Source: Komagataeibacter europaeus LMG 18890 (GTDB taxonomy: Bacteria > Pseudomonadota > Alphaproteobacteria > Acetobacterales > Acetobacteraceae). From it: a stretch of 39,200 nucleotides of DNA. The first letter of the stretch is position 1; every line of letters begins with the position of its first letter. The notes beneath the pieces are model-generated. The model was given only the letters and a program-made list of their open reading frames with translations, ran no database searches and was not told where the DNA came from. Of this stretch, positions 34,772 to 39,200 are shown piece by piece. The stretch is from NCBI RefSeq assembly GCF_000285295.1, contig NZ_CADP01000024.1:1-39200 (forward strand). Reading direction: 5' to 3'. The translations under genes were made by a program, and so were the position numbers.

Positions 34772-37039
34772 ATGAATCTTCGTGCGCTTTGCCTGACCAC
34801 CGTCCTGGCATCCGGCCTGCTGCTGGGCGTTGACGGTCGGGTGGCAGCTGTCGCTGCCACAGACACGTCTTATCCCGTGCCTAAAAAAGTCCGGTCTTCT
34901 TCTCGCGGTGATGTGTCGCCTCGCAATGTTGCAGCGAAGGGCGCGGATACGAACGCAAAAGACACTCCTGACGGCACGCCGGGCCAGCACGAAGACATCG
35001 TCGTCACCGCCGCGCGCCAGAATCGCATGTATGTCAGCAGCGGCGGTGATCTGGGCGCGCTTGGAAAGAAGAAGGGCCTGGACGTGCCCTTCAACATCCG
35101 TAGTTACAATTCCAGCCTCATCCTGAACCAACAGTCACAGACGCTTGGCGATGTGCTGCTGAACGACCCCACCGTGCGCACCACCATGGGGTATGGCAAT
35201 TACGCCCAACTGTTCCAGATCCGCGGCTTCACCCTGTATGGAGATGACGTGGCCATTGACGGCCTGTATGGCGTTACCCCACGGCAGCTTGTCTCACCCC
35301 AGCTTTATGATTCAGTGCAGGTGCTCAACGGCGCCAGTGCGTTCCTCAATGGCGCGGCCCCCGGTGGTTCGGCCGTAGGCGGCAACGTCAACCTGATCCC
35401 CAAACGGGCGGCGGCGACGGATATTACGCGCATTACAGGCGATTACACCAGCAGCGGACAGGGCGGTGGCGCATTTGACGTAAGCCGCCGGTTTGGCAAG
35501 GACCACGCTTTCGGTTTCCGTTTCAACGCAGCCGGCATGGATGGGGAGACGGCGATCAAGGGCGAGCGGCGCGACGACGTGGCCCTAGGCGCGGCCTTTG
35601 ACTGGCATAATGACGACACGCGCATCGATATGAACATGAATTACCAGAAGCAACAGGTTTTTGGTGGGCGCAGCGCCATCATCGTCTCCAGCCTGGCCGA
35701 TGGCATGCCCGCGCCCAAGGCCACGTCCCCTTCCGAAAACTGGGGCCAGCGCTGGGCCTATACCGACCTGAGCTACCTGTTCGGCACGCTGAATATCGAA
35801 CATGATTTTGGCAGTCACATTACCGCGTATGGCAAATTCGGCGCGCAGGGCGGTAATGAGATGGGCAATTACGCGACCACCACGCTGACGGATTCCGTAA
35901 CTGGCGCGGGTAAGGTCGGTGCCATGGCGGATGCGTATAACGTCATGAACGAAGCCACGCAGGCCGGGATTCATGCACATGTGTCCACCGGCCCCATCAG
36001 GCATGAAATCAACGCTGGCGGGTCCGCGATATGGGAGGAATCGGATGCCGCCTATTCCATGAGCCTCGTCTCCCAGGCAGGCAACATCTATCACCCTACC
36101 CAGTTCACGCCCTCAGAAACCTATAGCGGCGGCACGCTGGACAATCCCGGTCGCGTGGCGTGGAACAAGCTGTACAGCCTGTTTCTGTCAGACACGATGA
36201 CCTTCTGGCACGACCGCATCGCGTTGACGGGCGGGTTCCGGTATCAAGATATCCTGTCGGACTCCTTTGCCTACGGCACCGGCAAGCTCAGCACCCATTA
36301 CGATGCAGCGGCGTTCTCCCCGGTCATTGGCCTTGTCATCCATCCGGTCAAACATGCAGCCCTGTATTTCAACCGGATCCAGGGCCTGTCGGCGGGGCAG
36401 ACGGTGGGAGCCACCTATGTCAATGCCGGGCAGGTTTTCGCGCCATACCAGAGCACCCAGTACGAGGTAGGCGCGAAATACGATGTCGGGCGGTTTGCCG
36501 CTGGCGTGGCATTTTTCCAGACCGCCATGCCGCAGGGCATGACCGAAGCCTATGGCAATACCGGACAGGAGATTTACACGCAGGACGGCCGACAGAGGAA
36601 CCGGGGCATGGAACTGACCTTCAATGGCGAGATCCTGCGCGGTCTGCGTTTTAACGGCGGGCTGACACTGATCGACGCCAAGCAGATGCATACGGCGGGC
36701 GGCGCATATGACGGCAAGACCGTGATCGGCGTGCCGAACTATACCATCAACGGCAACCTTGAATATGACGTGCCATTCGTAAAGGGCCTGACACTGGTTG
36801 GTCGTGTCATCAGCACCGGCAAGCAGCAGTTCAACAGCATGAATACGACGCACCTGCCTGCATGGTCACGTTTTGACCTTGGCGCGCGCTATACCTTCCT
36901 TGCGGCAAAGAAGCCACTGACCGCACGTTTTGAGGTCGATAACATCGGCAACCAGCGGTACTGGGCATCAGTTTACCAGAGTGATCTGGTCATGGGCGAC
37001 CCCGAAACCTTCAAATTTTCGATTAGTGCTGATCTCTGA
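34772..37039 (+). CDS. TonB-dependent siderophore receptor
   Basis: This is a 755-residue outer-membrane receptor. A signal peptide (NLRALCLTTVLASGLLLG, cleavage after VAAVAA) is followed by a TonB-box-like EDIVVTAARQ near residue 72. The plug domain reads QTLGDVLLNDPTVRTTM, FQIRGFTLYGDDVAIDGLYG and VQVLNGASAFLNG, with GGSAVGGNVNLIPKR. The 22-strand beta-barrel follows, ending DPETFKFSISADL. It resembles the FhuE/FoxA class of ferric hydroxamate receptors. The ATG at 34772 begins at the signal peptide. The PepSY cluster that usually accompanies such receptors is 30 kb upstream. An IS1595-family element begins 13 bp after its stop. Confidence 0.9.
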   Translation: MNLRALCLTTVLASGLLLGVDGRVAAVAATDTSYPVPKKVRSSSRGDVSPRNVAAKGADTNAKDTPDGTPGQHEDIVVTAARQNRMYVSSGGDLGALGKKKGLDVPFNIRSYNSSLILNQQSQTLGDVLLNDPTVRTTMGYGNYAQLFQIRGFTLYGDDVAIDGLYGVTPRQLVSPQLYDSVQVLNGASAFLNGAAPGGSAVGGNVNLIPKRAAATDITRITGDYTSSGQGGGAFDVSRRFGKDHAFGFRFNAAGMDGETAIKGERRDDVALGAAFDWHNDDTRIDMNMNYQKQQVFGGRSAIIVSSLADGMPAPKATSPSENWGQRWAYTDLSYLFGTLNIEHDFGSHITAYGKFGAQGGNEMGNYATTTLTDSVTGAGKVGAMADAYNVMNEATQAGIHAHVSTGPIRHEINAGGSAIWEESDAAYSMSLVSQAGNIYHPTQFTPSETYSGGTLDNPGRVAWNKLYSLFLSDTMTFWHDRIALTGGFRYQDILSDSFAYGTGKLSTHYDAAAFSPVIGLVIHPVKHAALYFNRIQGLSAGQTVGATYVNAGQVFAPYQSTQYEVGAKYDVGRFAAGVAFFQTAMPQGMTEAYGNTGQEIYTQDGRQRNRGMELTFNGEILRGLRFNGGLTLIDAKQMHTAGGAYDGKTVIGVPNYTINGNLEYDVPFVKGLTLVGRVISTGKQQFNSMNTTHLPAWSRFDLGARYTFLAAKKPLTARFEVDNIGNQRYWASVYQSDLVMGDPETFKFSISADL

Positions 37040-37052
37040 TCCAAAAAAACTT

Positions 37053-37783
37053 GGGGCTGGCATAGGTAAGACAATAAAGGATTGATATGTCAGATAAAAG
37101 CACGTCGTCGCAGTCGGCTGCCTATCAGCATCCAAAAGCGCCTTCTGGAGCACTTCGTTGCGGGCACGTCCGCCCGAAGTGCCACCGAACTTATAGGCGT
37201 CAATCGTAATACAGCGACCCTGTATTATCGAAATTGCGAGAGGTCATCGCAGAACAGATTGCTCATGAGGCACCGGTCTCGGGTGAAATCGAAGTCGATG
37301 AAAGCTATTTCGGCGGACATCGCAAAGGAAAACGAGGCCGGGGCGCCGCCGGGAAAGTGGCCGTTTTCGGTCTGCTGAAATGGCACGGCCGTGTCCATGC
37401 CGTCATGATCCTCCATGCCGGACATCAGACGCTGATGTCGATCATTCGAAAGAAAGTACAGCCGGGCTCAATCGTTTACAGCGATTCCTGGCACGCTTAC
37501 GACAAGCTGGATGTCTCGGAATTCCATCATGAACGCATTGATCACAGCAGGCATCTTGCCCTGGGTAGAAACCATATCAATGGCATCGAGAATTTCTGGA
37601 GCCAGGCAAAGCGGCATCTGCGGCGATATAATGGAATACCACGCAAGGACTTCCATCTCTTCCTGGGCGAGTACGAGTGGCGCTTCAACATCCGCTCACC
37701 TGCACAACTCGTGAAAATCCTCACTCAATGGGATAAACTGTCGGCGTGAACCGCCGTAAACAATGCTTACCTATGCCTGCCCC
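37053..37783 (+). mobile_element. IS1595-family (IS1016-like) insertion sequence, 731 bp
   Basis: The inverted repeats are GGGGCTGGCATAGGTAAG on the left and, read inward from the right end, GGGGCAGGCATAGGTAAGC: one mismatch over 18 bases. The length is that of IS1016-like elements. I see no direct target duplication (flanks AAAAACTT and TATGATTT). It carries a frameshifted transposase. Confidence 0.85.
37088..37749 (+). pseudogene. IS1016-like transposase, frameshifted
   Basis: The N-terminal part reads LPISIQKRLLEHFVAGTSAR, then GVNRNTATLYYR in one frame. The catalytic part reads KLREVIAEQIAHEAP, then EIEVDESYFGGHRKGKRGRG, VYSDSWHAYDKLDV and NHINGIENFWSQAKRHLRRY in the frame one base back. 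They would join as YYRKLREV if one base had not been lost near 37229-37232. No strong slippery heptamer is present at CGAAATTG, so a deletion is more likely than a programmed shift. The catalytic D-D-E set appears intact. Confidence 0.8.
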
Positions 37784-37827
37784 TATGATTTATACCTACA
37801 GGATCCTTATTTCCTGCTTACGGTATT

Positions 37828-39066
37828 TCATTTCCATCCTCGGGCAATGACCATTTCACCGTTGATTTCTCTTATCAGAAAATCAGGCACTCCACAATTT
37901 GCAGCGACCTCTTCCCACAAGCAAAGCGCACTGTCGACCGCATCAATAATCTTGTCTCTTCGAACAGGCTTGATGCCTGCAACCCGCGCGACTTCATTGA
38001 TGGCAATTTTACCCGGGTGACGCCCATCACCAGCGATCGATATCGAATGCTCGCCACCAGGGCCGGCGGAAAACGACACATCATAGGCGGGAGCCAGCGA
38101 CCACTCAGCAGCCGCATTCATGAGAAACGCGTGATTTCGAACATGATCGTCCCGGTTCAATGCCCGCACGTTAAATACCATACGTCGGAAAATTTCCTCG
38201 ACGACATCAATCCGACCACACATGATTTTGGAAAGCTTGATGAGATCAACGTAATCAACCGCACCGTGCTGCATACCAGTATCAAGCAACCCCGCCACCG
38301 TGGACATATGCAAGCGGCCACGACCCGGACGATCAAACCGATCAGTGCCAAAAAATCGCTCTCTATTACCTTCCAGCGGGAACATTCGACAGACGTTGAT
38401 GCCAGCTTCTTTCATAAGAATGCCGTAAGCGATCTCGGCTTCCACCGTCCCGATAGGATCAGATGATGCACGCCCTTTGATCAATACCTGAGTCCAGCCG
38501 GAAGCGAGCGGCAGACGGTGATCGCGCAAGGAATGCATATCATCATTGATCTGCGCGACAAACTTGGGCCGCGCGCCCTGACTGCCACCGGACATGACAC
38601 GGAGCCGCGAAAGATCCGCTGCGGACGCACCATTCACCACTTGTGGTATGATCTCTTCGAACCAGCCCAGATCAATGCTCTCATTCGGAAGGCTGTCTGT
38701 TTCAGGGGCGTATGTCAGGGCCCCGCTACCATAGCGCCCGACATAAGCGAGGCGCTCGATATCTCCGATTGTGGTTCGGCTGATACCTCTCGCCGCAATT
38801 TCCCGATCAAGCAGGAGACGTCCCCAACCATCTGGGAGACTATCTTCAAACAGGGAAGGAAGACTTGCACCCCGACCGCTGTTTGGCCTCAACAACTGAT
38901 CATATGACCGACAAAGCACCGGAGAGAGAGGAAGAGGACTTGCCGCAAATCCGGCATCCCACTCGAAAGCTATGCTTCGACGTTCAGGATCCCGGCCAAG
39001 CTGTCCCACCTGTAGAGGCTTTTCTCCATCACCGAAATCAAGCGCAACAGAAAGTCTTTCAATCAT
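37828..39066 (-). CDS. hipA: HipA-family serine/threonine kinase toxin
   Basis: This is a 412-residue HipA kinase. The N-terminal subdomain holds SLFEDSLPDGWGRLLLDREI. The glycine-rich loop MSGGSQGARPKF (158-169), a nucleotide-binding LIKG (Lys197), the catalytic NRDDHVRN (Asn304, Asp306, His308, Asn311) and LAPAYDV with Asp329 for Mg are all in place. HipA kinases phosphorylate a translation factor or tRNA synthetase (GltX in E. coli) and cause growth arrest and persistence. The gene overlaps the antitoxin gene upstream by four bases. No damage is seen. It lies beside the IS1016-like element. Confidence 0.9.
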   Translation of the reverse strand: MIERLSVALDFGDGEKPLQVGQLGRDPERRSIAFEWDAGFAASPLPLSPVLCRSYDQLLRPNSGRGASLPSLFEDSLPDGWGRLLLDREIAARGISRTTIGDIERLAYVGRYGSGALTYAPETDSLPNESIDLGWFEEIIPQVVNGASAADLSRLRVMSGGSQGARPKFVAQINDDMHSLRDHRLPLASGWTQVLIKGRASSDPIGTVEAEIAYGILMKEAGINVCRMFPLEGNRERFFGTDRFDRPGRGRLHMSTVAGLLDTGMQHGAVDYVDLIKLSKIMCGRIDVVEEIFRRMVFNVRALNRDDHVRNHAFLMNAAAEWSLAPAYDVSFSAGPGGEHSISIAGDGRHPGKIAINEVARVAGIKPVRRDKIIDAVDSALCLWEEVAANCGVPDFLIREINGEMVIARGWK

Positions 39067-39200
39067 CGCGTCCTCTGCTTCGCTGCGCGTCGACGGAGTT
39101 GACTAAACTCATCCAGTTCATCCAGGGAAGAAGCCTCTGGCATGGGAAAAAGATCAGAAAAAGCGTCAAGTGTCCCGAGCGCCTCAGCTATTGCTAGCAG
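39063..39200 (-). CDS. hipB: HipB-like antitoxin, C-terminal part (runs off the window)
   Basis: The last 45 codons of a gene on the minus strand are visible, reading LLAIAEALGTLDAFSDLFPM, then SSLDELDEFSQLRRRAAKQ and the stop. The ATGA overlap with hipA and the arginine-rich tail fit a HipB/XRE antitoxin, which binds HipA and represses the operon. The helix-turn-helix lies outside the window, so the family is inferred from position. Confidence 0.65.
   Translation of the reverse strand: MLAIAEALGTLDAFSDLFPMPEASSLDELDEFSQLRRRAAKQRTR

Noticed and set aside
1-39200. CRISPR arrays, tRNA or rRNA genes
   Set aside because: No regularly spaced repeats with spacers, cloverleaf-like sequences with CCA-type ends, or rRNA motifs were seen by eye; a dedicated scan could still reveal a small RNA.

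Overview
The window looks like DNA of an acetic acid bacterium (Acetobacteraceae, of the Komagataeibacter/Gluconacetobacter/Gluconobacter type). The best marker is a two-gene membrane polyol dehydrogenase (SldB + SldA, PQQ-dependent) at 5877-8473. A GC-rich background, many short-chain dehydrogenases, and IS630/IS1595 insertion sequences fit this. Names are from recall of protein families; no search was run.

Layout. (1) 1-2900 is scrambled accessory DNA: the C-terminal part of an IcmB/VirB4-like conjugation ATPase, an HxlR regulator, and a metallophosphoesterase pseudogene split by an IS630-family element. (2) 2882-4904 (minus) holds three membrane proteins built around a PepSY protein, of the kind that accompanies TonB siderophore receptors. 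(3) After an AT-rich gap of almost 1 kb come sldB-sldA. (4) 8571-22373 is a dense redox block: four divergent LysR modules with five SDRs, a PRISE-type enone reductase, an Old Yellow Enzyme homologue, three hydrolases and their regulators. (5) 22483-31807 is the most interesting part: a minus-strand operon (DhaK-type kinase, polyol permease, SDR polyol dehydrogenase, transketolase, transaldolase) divergent from an RpiB-fold isomerase and a SorC regulator. (6) The rest holds an IS1595 element, a DMT transporter, a TonB siderophore receptor, a second IS1595-family (IS1016-like) element, and a hipBA toxin-antitoxin pair running off the right edge.

How the parts may work together. The 22.5-31.8 kb gene set matches, step for step, a tetritol route: permease, D-threitol-type dehydrogenase, D-erythrulose kinase (DhaK family) and D-erythrulose-4-phosphate isomerase (RpiB fold). 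This yields D-erythrose 4-phosphate, a substrate of the transketolase and transaldolase encoded in the same operon. The isomerase carries residues resembling the EryI/DerI branch rather than classical RpiB. SldBA in the same window oxidises polyols (glycerol, sorbitol, arabitol, erythritol) in the periplasm and could feed the pathway with ketoses. The divergent promoter region carries several strong dyad motifs, possible SorC operators. The pathway assignment is an inference from gene content and motifs.

A roughly 78-bp twin-hairpin repeat occurs three times (22399, 25813, 32871). One copy lies just after the SorC gene and appears to have been split by the IS1595 insertion.
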